This document shows positions 10,601 to 22,224 of a stretch of 64,000 bases of DNA, one piece after another (the first letter of the stretch is position 1; each line of letters starts with the position of its first letter). The stretch covers positions 61,038,501 to 61,102,500 of the forward strand of contig JAKSXM010000007.1 in assembly GCA_022575985.1 (NCBI GenBank), given 5' to 3'. Under the pieces are notes generated by a model. The model was not told the DNA's origin. It saw only the letters and a list, made by a program, of their open reading frames with translations, and did not search any database. The position numbers and the translations under genes are program-made. This DNA is from Anagrus nilaparvatae. Lineage: Eukaryota; Arthropoda; Insecta; Hymenoptera; Mymaridae.

Positions 10601-13009
10601 AATTTAATTATATTAAATTTGATTTCTCTTCGTAAAAACATTTTTAAAACCTTTTAACCGCATAAATGACAACTTAAATACATAAACAAAAAATTCTCAC
10701 ACCAAGAGCGCTTAAAATGATTGTTAAAAACTTATAACCGGTTTGTGTAAACACAACCTAAATGCATGGAAAATGTTTACTTCCAAATGAGGACTAGATA
10801 TAATACAAATGTTACCCAACATTACAATACAATTTTCTATTGTTGTAATTTGTAATTATCACCTTACTAGTTGTTAAGATTCTAAACCCAAACTATTTTG
10901 ATTCCCTAAACCTGAATTATTATAAGTCCCTGAACCTGAATTATTCCAAGTCCCTAAATCGATATTATTCTAAGTCCATAAACCTGTATTATTCTAAGTC
11001 CTTAAGCCCAGATTTTTCAAAGTCTTTTAAAAGTATTTTATTTATTTATATATACTTACCTAATTATTCTAAGTCTTATTTGACCCCCCCCCCTTAAATA
11101 GGACAAATTTGACCCCCTCCCATTAATTTTCAAGTTCTGAAGTACCCCCTCCCTATAAACATGTTCCATGTTAATATAGGAAAACAAAATGGGTTTAAGT
11201 TCAGAAATAACGAAGGGACAAAAACAAAAGCCTTTACCGTACCCCCCTAGATCTCCTATTAAGAAGCATTGTAATTAAAATATTAAAAACTTAGCAAGTT
11301 TTAATCATAAAAATACTTTACTTTCCAAACGGAAAAGTTTTTTTGTTCATTTGTCTACGAATTATTTTAATTTTTCTATAAAAAAGCCTTTACCGTTCCT
11401 CATTTTTGTTAAAATTATTAAATATTTTTAAAATTTACCTCCAAAACTCGTTTTTTTAGTAATAATTCTTAAAAAAAATATGATATTGTTCTCTAAAATA
11501 CATAAAACCTAGAAAAATTCATGTATTAAGGCCGTATGTAACGATTTTGGTTTTTAATGGTTTTAAGCTGTTTTTACCTTATAATTATATGAAAAAACGT
11601 AATAAATTGATGTAAAAGGTTCTTTATGGTGATTTTTATGCAACACTGAATAAATATTGGTGAAAAAAGTCTAAAAAGCCTTGTTCAGACTTTAAAAAAG
11701 GAATTTTTTATTTTTAGTTTTTGTAAGATATTTTTTCAAAAAAAATGAAAATGAGCCATATACATAATTAGAAATTTATACGCATGTATATACATTTATA
11801 GGATATAATTATATATGGAACCATATAAATTCATTGTATAAAAGGGTTTGTTAACTAGTTTTTGAGTCTGCAAAAAAAGATTCTTAAAATTAAATACAAT
11901 AAAGATTACTTACCTTAAATATTAAGGTTTTTAAAACAGTCCCGTTTTTATCTGCTTGCCAAATCCTAAGCCCAGGTCGACTAGCAAAGATTATTGGTTC
12001 TTGTATATGTTGCAAACTTTTACAAAATGATGCCCCAAATTTACCGAATCTGAAACAATAAACAATATTTATTAGAATTCATTAAAATGTAAATATCTTT
12101 TAATTATAATCATTGTCATATAAATTTTTTTTTAATATTATTTTTTTAATTACATTTTTCTTTCTTTTTGTCCAACTTGTGTAACTTTGTCATTTTGATT
12201 TCTATCTACAAGAATTGTACGAAAAATTGTAGATACTAATAATAATCCATGATGATAACTCAATTGAACAACAGGATATTTTTCATGTACAAGTTCAAAT
12301 GATCTTGATAAATGCTGCAATAAATTAATTATTTTATTAGGTACTTATTTTTATTAAAAAGTTAAACTGCATAAAAAATTTACCATATAAAAATCAATTT
12401 CTGTTAAAACAACTAATCCATCCTGATCGCCACTAAATAGTTTCATTCCATTTTTTGACCACTCTACAGTTGTTACTGGTGCTTTGTGTAAGCCACATAT
12501 ATTGAAACGTTCAACCTGGTAAATAAATTATATTATTATAAAAAATATCATTAAAATTTTCAATTTAATATTACTTGTTTTTTAACTTTTGGCCTTAAAC
12601 TTTCAGGTAAAGAATCAGGTATTTCTTTTGGTATTTGAAAAATAGTAACATTTCCTAAGGTACTGCCTGCAGCAACCATAAAATCTACTGTTGATGTTAC
12701 ACGAATGCATGTGATATTATTTGAATTCTATAATATATTAATTTTTAGTTGTATTCATATAATAATTTAAATTAATATAAAAATTACCTCGCATTTAAGC
12801 CTTTGAAGTTCCCCACTCTCTCTGTTAAACCAATAAATATACCCCTGATTGGTTCCAACAGCTATGAATTCAGGAACTGCATCAATGCAAGTAAAATTTA
12901 TATCTTGCATAAATAACCCATTTTGAATTTTTAAAGGTATTTTTTGCAATAAAGTTGCAAGCGGAGCCCATTCTCGAAGAACTCCACTATCTTCACTTAT
13001 AGGCGTCAT
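4676..13009 (-). CDS. TECPR2: TECPR2-like protein, WD-propeller form lacking TECPR repeats (9 exons)
   Basis: Exons (minus): 13009-12788, 12727-12575, 12515-12384, 12314-12154, 12049-11914, 6828-6534, 6461-6299, 5609-4849, 4743-4676. All have GT-AG introns and matching phases and give 696 aa. Residues 1-~366 match the vertebrate TECPR2 WD propeller block by block, for example AVGTNQGYIYWF, NGMKLFSGDQDG, FASRPGLRIW and LEGDRNIVRIS. Residues ~367-675 are a polar low-complexity linker containing the EDFEDV...KKKTKKP segment that aligns with the human linker. The last exon encodes a tail ending EENEDWVLLG, comparable to the human C-terminal EDEWEVI, an LC3-interacting (LIR) motif. Human TECPR2 (about 1400 aa) works in autophagy and HOPS/COPII trafficking. 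The C-terminal TECPR propeller is absent here. The acceptor of exon 7 could instead lie about 20 bases upstream (after TTTCAAG) without changing frame. The exon 7 donor (GTTGTT) is weak. Confidence 0.85.
5666..5903. mobile_element. Hairpin MITE in a TECPR2-like intron
   Basis: About 238 bp palindrome. The left arm starts AACCTAAAAGAATTTTTTGT and the right arm ends with its complement, ACAAAAAATTCTTTTAGGTT. Inner arms of AATTAACCTCAAAATAATTCC type also pair. It sits in the 689-bp intron between coding exons 7 and 8. It contains no ORF. Non-autonomous DNA transposon, family unknown. Confidence 0.75.
7697..8203. mobile_element. One-ended relic of the foldback family seen at 40349-41092
   Basis: Starts TTAACCCATTAGCGCCCAAT, the same terminal sequence as the element at 40349-41092. 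It shares that element's inner order: a GGGCTAAAAATGTCACTTAG segment, then a CATTTCTGAAGTCCATTTTT segment, then CAACCCCTAG. The inner block from GGGCTAAAA to CCCCTAAA-ATGGG is present twice in direct orientation (about 7770-7885 and 8068-8185). No matching right end is visible, so the copy is truncated or rearranged. Confidence 0.6.
9625..9935. repeat. Tandem pair of ~150-bp units with AATCAGCGACC motif
   Basis: Two consecutive copies of a unit reading AATCAGC(A/G)ACC, CAAAACCTTAATTTAG, TTTTTATAAGAAT, GAGTAAGTTTTTTGT and GAAAACGGGTAAAAA(TGG), with about 10-15% differences. AATCAGCGACC-ACAAAAACC is the complement of the GGGTCGCTGA core found in the foldback elements farther along the window. 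Confidence 0.65.
10193..11772. mobile_element. 1.6-kb element with inverted termini, inside the TECPR2-like intron
   Basis: Left end ATATATGGCTCATTATCGTTTTTTTTG and right end in reverse complement (AAAAAAATGAAAATGAGCCATATAC) form imperfect terminal inverted repeats of about 25 bp. Internally the 18-bp string AAAAGCCTTTACCGT(T/A)CC occurs three times in direct orientation (10379, 11226, 11384), and a minisatellite lies at 10870-11040. No ORF is supported. Probably a non-autonomous DNA element; pairing of these two ends as one insertion is inferred. Confidence 0.45.
10870..11040. repeat. ~30-bp minisatellite (AAGTCCCTAAACCTGAATTATTCT type)
   Basis: About five degenerate units of AAGTCCCTAAACCTGAATTATTCT with one or two changes each. 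A smaller cluster of the same type lies at 9520-9605 (AGTCCTTAAG..., CCCTGAACTTAAATTATTCTTAG). No coding potential. Confidence 0.7.
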
Positions 13010-14492
13010 GTTTTAATGTTTTTAATATAGGACATTTTTATTGATTCGCCTGAAGAATAACTAAATTTACATTTAATAAAATATTTATAATTATTTACAG
13101 CAATTTCCTAAGTTTATTTCTTTACATACCATACAACACCAAAGTATGTTTAGAGTTGCTCTAATAATATTCTTCATCTTCCAAAGCATTATTTTATTAT
13201 TACAACAATTTTTAAATTTTTTAATTATTTAAAACATTTATTTTTTTAAACCATAAAATTAGGAACAAATAAAAATTATCTTTTAAAGTGAGCATGTCTT
13301 AAACTTCTTATTTTTTAGGTTATAAAATTGACTTTAACTTAATTTGGTGAAAATAGTAATTTCACAAATTTAGAATAATTTTAATTAAGACTTAACTAAA
13401 ATTCTATAGTTTGAATTAGTATATATCCTGGTTTGAATATCAAAATAAAATATTTTCCAACACGTTATTTACCAGGATGAATCATGAATTTCAACAAAGG
13501 TATTGTTATACTTTTACATCACTTTTACTGTTTACAAAATAACCTTTAATTTTAACATAATTGTATATTAATATACACAGTTCAAAAATATTTACCTTTA
13601 ATTAAAATTAAAACATTTAAACAAAATATTACAATAAAAAACTTTTAATTGAATTGTATAAATTGTATTTTTTAAAAAAATACTTTTTGAAGGACAATAT
13701 TGTTACTTATTACCGATAATGCAGTTTTCATTGTATGTAAATTATCGATATAGCATATACTGAAAGTATTGAAACGAAGATGAATGCATCATTTTGCAAT
13801 AAAAAGAAATTTCGTTGTTTATTATTTATATTTATATTGGAACAACGTTACAACTCCAAAATATTTTTAGTTTAAAATTATAAAACATAATAATATTTTA
13901 TTAAGTGAAATTAATAAAACGTGTTAATCAAAATAATATTATTTTTAATTAATCAAAAAAATAAAATATTTGGTTATGCGGCAGATAAGTTTGTCTTTAT
14001 ATTGTATATATATTATTAGCGTTTACTTATAATATTGAGTGCGAAAAAAAATGTTCAATGAATGTGTACATATAAATGCATAATAATAAAGTTCTTAAAT
14101 TATGTATATAAAATCGTTAATAAAATTGTAAAAATTAAAATTTTTATGGAATGGTGTCATTTTTAATCTAAATAATAATACTTTTTTTAATAAATATGAT
14201 TTAAAGTGAATTTCAAATCATTTAATTATTAAAATACATTAATTATATGTTTGTTTATTTATAATATGTAAACAAAGAAGCTCTAATTTAAAGGTACAGT
14301 GCGCGTCCTTTAATTATCAATTGTTTATTTGTGATTGTTTTTAACAAATATTCAAATAATCAGAATCAAAAACATGTAAATAAAAATATGATTATTTTAT
14401 TAAAAACATTTTCCTGATCTATAAACGTACACTCGTTATAGTCAAGAATTAATTATTTATTACTGCCAAATATGTGTTAAAATATTATAAAA
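13010..14492. other. Intergenic region between two divergent genes
   Basis: About 1.5 kb between the start codon of the TECPR2-like gene (minus) and that of the PR-domain gene (plus). The two genes are head to head, so both promoters should lie here. It is extremely AT-rich. I see no TATA box placed convincingly, no ORF and no repeat. A less AT-rich patch at 14295-14320 (GTACAGTGCGCGTCC) is the only distinctive sequence and could mark a promoter. Confidence 0.5.
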
Positions 14493-17400
14493 ATGCCGAA
14501 AAAAAACTTAAGACACGTGCAACGTGATCCTGGTATACTCGGTGCAAAAAATAATTCTTTTCAGCAACAGCAACAAAAATTAACAAGTACAATTGTTGCT
14601 AATGTAAATACAGATGAAGTGGTAAATTGTAATAATAAAAAATATAGAACTTTACAAATTGGAGTTAAAAACAGTAAACGATTTATATGTTTAAAAAAAC
14701 GTTTGAATTTTTCAACAGATGAAGATTTAGTAACGTATCTCTTGGATCTAGCAGACTCTATTACTGGGTATGTTGAACTAATTTTTTTTATTGGTTTTGA
14801 TATCTAAAAAAAATTTTTACTCGTATTTTATTTTGATTCTTATTCTTCTTATTTTAGAAAAGACATAAAATGTAACAAGTTGGAACATTTTAAAACTGAC
14901 AGAGATAAGGAAAATAATACGGACAAAAAGCAAGTTACGACATTAATAGATTCTGAAGAACCATTAAGACGAAGCCCAAGAAAAACATGTAATTCGGTAG
15001 AAGTTTTAGAAAATGAAGCTAAACAAAAAGCTCAAGAAAATATAACTCAAAATACTGAAAAGTCTATAAGTACAAATTTATTAAAATTAAAACGTCATAA
15101 AAATAAAACAAAACATCATAAAGAAAAACGCAAAAAGAAAAAACATCAAAAATTAGAGGATAATGATAATGACAGCGAAGAAACAAAAATATCTGATTTA
15201 TCTATTTCTTCTCAAGAAGATAAAAATGATATTTCAACAATTATTGAAAATAAAATTGTTTCCGAATCTGTAAAAGAAGATAATCTTAATGTTTATGTGT
15301 GTTTATCTCGCAATGTAGAAACAATAAATAAAGATAATACTAATAAACAAAATAATTTAACAAATAATTTAATAAATGATATTAATGAAACTTCAAAAAA
15401 TATTATAATTGATTCTCAAGTAAATCAAACGCAAAATTTTCAAGATAAAGAAATTATCAAAAACTACAATTATCAGGAAAATAGTGAAAAATTTTTAGAC
15501 AAAAGTTTAATACCTGGTGTGGTTAATAATCCTTTTAATAAAGAAATAAAAGAAAATATGGTTTTAAAAGTCAATGTTCAAAAAACAGAGTCAAGTAGTG
15601 TAAGCGAAGATAGAATTGCTTCTTCTTATTCGGTTGTAAATTTCTTAAAAGATAAGAGTGAAACCGTAGAATCGGAAGAACAAAAATTAAGAAAAAAAAG
15701 AAAGCGTTCAAAAAATTTAACAGATAATGAAAATGCCTTGAATTCTGAAGAAAAAGAAGAAGACGATTCTCACAAAAATCGTAAAAAAAGACATAAAAAC
15801 TTAGAAAAAATTAAAAAGCAACATGATGTTCGAAAAGCGCCGCAAGATGGAATTATTTCAAATTCTGATTCAAAAGAACAAATCTCAAATTGTTTCAGCA
15901 ATAAAATTCTTAGTTCTGCTGAAAAAATATCTGAAAACATCGAGGAGCCACAAAGATTAGCAATAAAAATAAAATTATGCCAAGATTGTAATAGTAGACA
16001 TCTGCAAGATACCTGCCCATTATCTATTACTCAATTTTCAATAAAAGATTCTATAAGTATTGAAAAATGGACAGAACAATACAAAGAAAACCCTGAAATA
16101 ATGAAGCTTATTAATTCTGATGATCCTATGTCCGAAGGTTATTATAAGCAGCAAGATGATGGTTTTGAATCGGATGATGAAACTGAGCAATTTAAATCAA
16201 AAATAAAAATTAATTCTGAAGAAAAACAATTGATTTTAGAAGAAAACAAACCACTTTATTCAAGAGATTCTTTACCAGATTGTTTAGAATTTAAAATGAC
16301 AAACACAGAACATGGAATTGGTGTATTTGTAAAGAGTAATATTCCAATGCATGCAAAATTTGGGCCTCTTGTAGGTAACCCAGTGAAGGAAAAAGATATT
16401 CCAGACGATTTTCCTATGAGACACATATGGGAGGTAATACTTGATTATTTTAAAAATTCATTTAATTAATTTAATAATTCTTAAGAATCAATTTTTTAAT
16501 TATTATAAAACAGTTGGACCATAACAGTAAAGTTTCTTATATAAGTACAACTAATCCATTAACAAGTAATTGGATACGCTATGTAAGACCTGCTGAATTT
16601 AAAGAAGAAAGAAATGTTGATGTTGTCAGTTCTAATAATCAATTAATATTAGTTTTGAAAAAAAATATACTACCAGGAACAGAATTAATTTATTGGGCTG
16701 ATTCCCAAGTTACAACATGGACAAGAAAGAACAAAATTGATAAAACTAGTAAATAATTATTTTCCTTAAGCAAATTTAAATATAAATATTTAATTGTACT
16801 TTTTATTTTTTAGATTGTGGTGGATGTAATTTAAATTTTGCTCATCCAATTTATTATCGTCTTCATTGCTGTATATTTCATGATACTAATTATAGTCTTA
16901 CCATTAGAAAATATCATTGCAAAGTAATTAAATATTACATTAAATTAATTAAACTTTTTTATCAACTTTTTTATTTTACTTTATTATTTAATAGGTTTGT
17001 GGTGCAGCAGTCTTAGGTAAAGATAATATAATGAAACATGCAGCTGATCTTCATGGTGGACGTGGTGCATATCAATGTCAATATTGTAAAAAATTTTTTC
17101 TACGTCTTAATTATCTTGAAATGCATAGAACTTATGGGTGTTCACAAAATCCTCAAAGATCAAGACCTCTATGTGACTTTTGCGGACGTAAATTTTGTCA
17201 ACCCCAAAAATTAAAAGTGCACATTAAAAGAATGCATAGTGGTAAATTTTATTTTATATTTGTAAACTTAAGAAAAAAAAAAAATGTTTTAAAATAATTT
17301 TTTTTAAATAACTAATATTATTTCAGATATGTCAGAAGTACTAAAAGAATTCCAATGTAAATTATGTTTAAAACTTTTGGGATCAAGAGCTGCTTTACAA

Positions 17401-19646
17401 CGACACATGAAAGAAGTACATCATAAAGATGTAGTAGGAGCAGCAACTTGTGATCGTTGTGGTAAAATGTTTCAGAATAAAAGTAATTTAAAAATACACA
17501 TGTTGACACATAGTGGTGTTAAACCTTTCCAGTAAATATATATGTTATATTAATATTTAATATAGGTATAATCTTTTTTTTAATTTGTCTAATTGATAAT
17601 TTCTTTAAATAGATGTAGAGAAAATGATTGTAGAGCTGCCTTTACAACAAAACAATGCTTACAATTTCATTATAAAAAAGTTCATAGTCTTTCTGAAGAT
17701 ATGATGCCAAAAATAGAAAGATCTATAGCTTATACTTTTGATGCATATAGTGGAGGTATAATTGAAAATATTGATATGGAAAAATCACCAGAAATATCAA
17801 CTAAAAATCCTCAGGTATTTATAATCACATTAAAAAAAAATTTTATTATTTTTGACTTGATTTTTTAACTTCTTTATTTTTCTACTTTCAAACATTTTTA
17901 ACTGATTTATTATTTCTTACTAAATTGCAGGATAATGGTAGTGGTTTATTATCATTGGACGAATGTAGTTCAGAAATCAGTGTTAAAGAAGATAATCAAC
18001 CAGAATCTGTACATCAAACAGAGGATTTGAATAAAACAGACGTTATTAATCCTAAAGAATCTTTTAAGCCTGTCGATGACATTGATATAGTAAACCCAAA
18101 ACTTGAAAACGAATTATCCGATCTTTCAATACATACTTCTAATGCTCAGCAATTATCTGTAGTTCCTTTGTCATCAACAGATTCACCAGTTGAAGAGATT
18201 GATTCATATAATTCATCTCCTTTACAGTCAAAATCCAATAATAAAAGATGGTTAAATGAATTCAATCAACATCCGCCTATAACAACTAATGCTGAAATGA
18301 AAAGTAATCACATTCCAATAACAACTCATGATATATATGAGTTTCAGGAGAATTGTAGAAAAGAAGAAGATAAAGTTTTATGTATGCCACCAACTCGTGT
18401 ATTAATTGATGATACAAAACTAAATAGAATAAGTTTATATAGAAGAACAGCTGAAAGTTCAAATGCTAGTCTGCTTGTTGAAGCAGCCCTTGATGCTGCT
18501 GAACGAGATATTGGAGCTGTTTCTAGTCCAATTTTGGATGATACAGATCGTGAAGGATCAAATTTATACTCAATATCAAATCATCTTGAATCTTCAGTGC
18601 AACTGCAAAGGTCACCTCCAAATCCACATTTAGAATCTTATATTCAACACAATAATGAATTAATTTCACCAGCTAATACACCTAATGAAAGGCATCCTTC
18701 TCCTAGTCATAACATACATTTAGATTATCACATGCATCGTCCAATTGACTATATAAATCCTGCTCCAAGAAATCATAGTATTGAGCAATATATTGATCAT
18801 CCAGATTTGCAACGAGTTTGTTCACCAGTTGGTGGTTATATTCATGTGAATCAAGATGAAATAAATTCTTCGCCATCAGTAACTCCAAATCTTGCAAGAT
18901 ACCAAGATATTCATAACCTTCATAATCAACATCATCCTCATCATCAAATATCTAATGATAATATTTCAAGCGACGAAGGTGATTCAGTTGCTCAAAATTT
19001 AAGTTTATCTGTTAAAGAAAAAGCTTTACAACTTGATTTATCAACATCTTATAAATATGACTCCTTAGAAAATGCAGAATTTATGGGAAGAGAAAGAAAT
19101 TATGAGCCACTTATTATGAATGGTGGAGAACTTCTTGATATGTCAGCTAGAGGATTTCATCATAATTTTACAAGCAGTAGCAGTAGTAGTCAACTTCAAG
19201 ATCCACGATATCATCACCATCATCATCATCATCATCATCCATTGTATGAAATACCTGAAAGACAAAGTGTAGATTTAAGTAGAACTAGTAGTTATCCAGC
19301 ATTATCGTCACCACCATCAGTACCTCCAACGCCATACATGCATAGTGATGTTTTAAGAGTTGTAAGCTTAGATTTAACACCAACTGGTAGCAGACACAGT
19401 GTAGATTTAAGTCTTACCAGATCTCATCATATTCATAATTCTTCGTCAAGATTAATTTCAAGTCCAACATCAAATAACCCAGGCAGCTCACATATTATCC
19501 AAGATTCAATCGATGGACGTATTATGTCATCTTCTCCTCCATTGCCACCATCAGTAATACCTAATTATAGTACTAATTACCCAAGTAGCTCTGTTCCTTA
19601 TCATAGTGCAAGGAGTAGTTATCACCCTTATACTGGTTATTATTAA
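14493..19646 (+). CDS. PR/SET-domain C2H2 zinc-finger transcription regulator (8 exons)
   Basis: Exons: 14493-14767, 14858-16433, 16514-16748, 16814-16923, 16995-17241, 17327-17531, 17613-17814, 17931-19646. All phases match and give 1521 aa. Residues ~100-550 are a Lys/Asn/Glu-rich linker with basic KRHKNKTKHHKEKRKKKKH-type tracts, probably nuclear localisation signals. Residues ~556-695 form a PR (SET-like) domain with GIGVFVKSNIP, FGPLVGNP, SNWIRYV and LPGTELIYWAD. One CCHC-type and six C2H2 zinc fingers follow (~696-900), for example CDFCGRKFCQPQKLKVHIKR and CDRCGKMFQNKSNLKIHMLT. The last exon encodes a disordered Ser/His/Pro-rich tail with a nine-histidine run. This is a PRDM-family nuclear protein. 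The zinc-finger block recalls the conserved insect PR-domain gene CG43347 of Drosophila, but that assignment is from memory, so no symbol is given. Upstream non-coding exons are not visible. Confidence 0.87.
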
Positions 19647-22220
19647 AGTTTTTATTATATTAAGTGTTTTTGTTTTTATATTTTTTGAAACTGAAAAAAT
19701 TTTTGAATTCTTATATTTTATTTTTTTATAAACTTTTATTATTTATTTTAATCTTATAAATTGATTTATTTGATGAGAAAATATTTGATTAATATTTTCA
19801 TTTTTTTAATACATTAACTAGTTGTTTATGTTATACACTATACATATTTTTTTTATTAAACTAAATAAGTAAATATATTTTGTTATCTGAAATTAAAATT
19901 TTTTATTTTTAAAGTTGAATATCAAGGCCTAATTTAAGAATTTAAAATTAGTTAATTTTAATGTTAGTAATACATATAATTGAAACCTCATATAATTTAA
20001 TTAATTTTTGGAAAATATTTTTAAACTATCAGGTTATTTTGAAAAAAACTTACTCATTTTCGGATAACTAAACTCGTAAATAACGATGTATAAAAGTTTA
20101 ACTTTAAATAAATTCATGAAAAAAAATAAATTATTTAGTTTGAGAGCCATTCTTACTTTTACAGTCATGTTTAAAACACCGTGATTTTTAATAATTAAAA
20201 TTTTTGAAAAATATGTGAACCCAACTTTAACTAAGACATTAGTGATATTATTTATTAAGCTATTTAGTTATCCTTAATAAAAAATCTCGATATTTTAAAA
20301 TTATATTATTATTTTATATGATGAAACAAAAGGAAATTTTTTTAAGTATATTTTATTTATTAAATAAATTGTTATAAAATAAAATTTGATAACTACTGTA
20401 AAGTCAAAAGGTTTCTAAGCATAACATAACTAGTAGTATATTTTAATATATTAAGCAAAAAATTGATTGCAAGTTTATGTAATTTTTAAGCTAGTCATAT
20501 GTATAATTTTTTAATACATAAATATCTATTGAAAAATTTATAAGAATGACCAAAGATTAGTTTGTATATCCAATTAAGTCATATTTTTGTGCCAAAACTG
20601 AACTATACTATTTTTTATTAATAAATTATTTTTGTAATACTTTCTTGTACGTTATAAATGTTACTTATTAATTCAGCAAAATAATTTGACTGTTACTTTA
20701 TGTATTTTAACAATTATTTGTAGTTTTATTTTAAGCTTATCTTTAATAAATTAAATAATTCATTGAAAATGTTGCTCCACTTTAATTTTACTTGAATTGC
20801 TTAGATATTTTAGAAAAATTTAAGCAGAGCAATATTTGTATTTTATACAAAAATAATTATCAATTTATCAATGTATTAATTAATTAATTTTTTATTTATA
20901 AATAATGTAACAATTAGTTAGTTAAAAAGTATACTTTTTAAATATAATTGATTCCTATATTTATTAGAACTTCAAATTAAACAAAATTTTTGTCATAAAA
21001 TCGATATTTTTTTATATTATTTTTACTAATAAATTTATACTTATAATAACTGTGCATATTTTATGGTTCTACATAATATGTAAACTATAAAATATATGAT
21101 TTCATGAGAAAAAAGAATATTTATAATGTAAAATACTTATATTTTTAAGCTCATAATTAAAATAAAAAATTTTTATGCTTCTGTATACATTTATAAATCA
21201 GTATTTTTGTTAAAAATAATCTTGTAAATTTTTTAGATTATGGTAGATTAATTTAATATACAAAAATTTACATGTTCTTAAGACTTTGTATACTTTATAA
21301 ATAATCTATAAATTCTTTAATAATAAAAAATAAAAATGTGTTTTATATATTATTATATAATAAAGATTCGTACATTTATAAAAATTATTGTCAAAATAAT
21401 GGAAAAAACTTTTAAGCAAAATTAAAAAACTATTAAGAAAAATAAAACAAATAATTTGCGCGTGAAAGTATTTTAAGACAAAAATAATACATGTTTGAGA
21501 TTGTGCGGCAATTCAATTAAGTACAAATGCAATATATTTCTAATAAAATTAGTGTAGTTTGTAATTATATGGTATATATAGGCTGCAGGATTCAATAAAA
21601 AGACCAACTTATTATTCGATGCTTTTTAAAATTTTGTTTTTTTATCTTAATATAAAACACCTTTCCTAATATAATACAATTTTTCTATAACAATTAAATT
21701 TTGACAATCATAAAAATTAAATTTGATTATATATTTTTAAATATCTGTGAATTAAAAGGAAAAAATTGCACATAAATCTTGGATCTGAATTTTGGGATAT
21801 CCTATTTTTTGATTTTCTTATAGCACAAAAGTTTTTCTGTTTGGGCACTAGAAAATATATCTTTTCCCCTGCAACCTGAAAATGTAGTATAATTATATAT
21901 TAAGGAAAATAATTTTATGTTTTGATTAAACAAACTAAAACTATACTTTCATACCTTAGTAGATTACAAACATATATAATATTTTGTAATATTTTTATTT
22001 AAAAAATTATTATAAAACTATAAGACACTTATAGTCATTTGCTTTTCTTCTTAATTTAAAATTACCTCCGTATACAGAAGAGACATCTATGGTAATCTCC
22101 CCCCCCACCCTAACATCTCGGCTCTGGAGTCTGGGATATTTTCGCCTTTCGGTGGTCTACCGTTTTCTTTGGGGTGTTGTATATAAGAATTTCGTGATTT
22201 TCTTTTAAGAAAATAGCGAA
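19647..22220 (+). other. Probable long 3' UTR and intergenic spacer
   Basis: Very AT-rich, no ORF. AATAAA signals are frequent, so the end of the PR-domain transcript cannot be fixed. One plausible site is AATAAA at 21594-21599, followed by a GACC/TTATT stretch. From 22095 the composition changes to C/G-rich (CCCCCCCCACCC), which probably marks the promoter of the next gene. Confidence 0.4.
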
Positions 22221-22224
22221 AATA
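22095..22224 (+). promoter_or_regulatory. Candidate UQCRC2 promoter and 5' UTR
   Basis: A GC-richer patch directly upstream of the UQCRC2 start codon. It contains a C-tract (22100-22110), TATATAAG at 22180-22187 and a TTTCGTGATTTTCTTTT pyrimidine stretch about 20-30 bp downstream that could hold the transcription start. Placement is inferred from composition only. Confidence 0.4.

Larger units (their letters stand above)
6829..11913 (-). other. 5-kb TECPR2-like intron filled with repeats
   Basis: Intron between coding exons 5 and 6, bounded by GTAAGT and AATAG in the gene's sense. All other introns of this gene are under 700 bp. It holds no supportable exon. Recognisable contents are a truncated hairpin element at 7697-8203, a ~150-bp tandem repeat at 9625-9930, a 1.6-kb element with inverted ends at 10193-11772, and a ~30-bp minisatellite at 10870-11040. 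The rest is AT-rich with poly-T tracts. Confidence 0.7.

Noticed and set aside
18703..18897. Minus-strand 64-aa ORF
   Set aside because: Inside the last coding exon of the PR-domain gene, whose plus-strand frame is clearly real.
22100..22110. C-tract as a contig join or sequencing artefact
   Set aside because: It sits in a plausible promoter patch next to the UQCRC2 start codon; nothing else suggests a misjoin.
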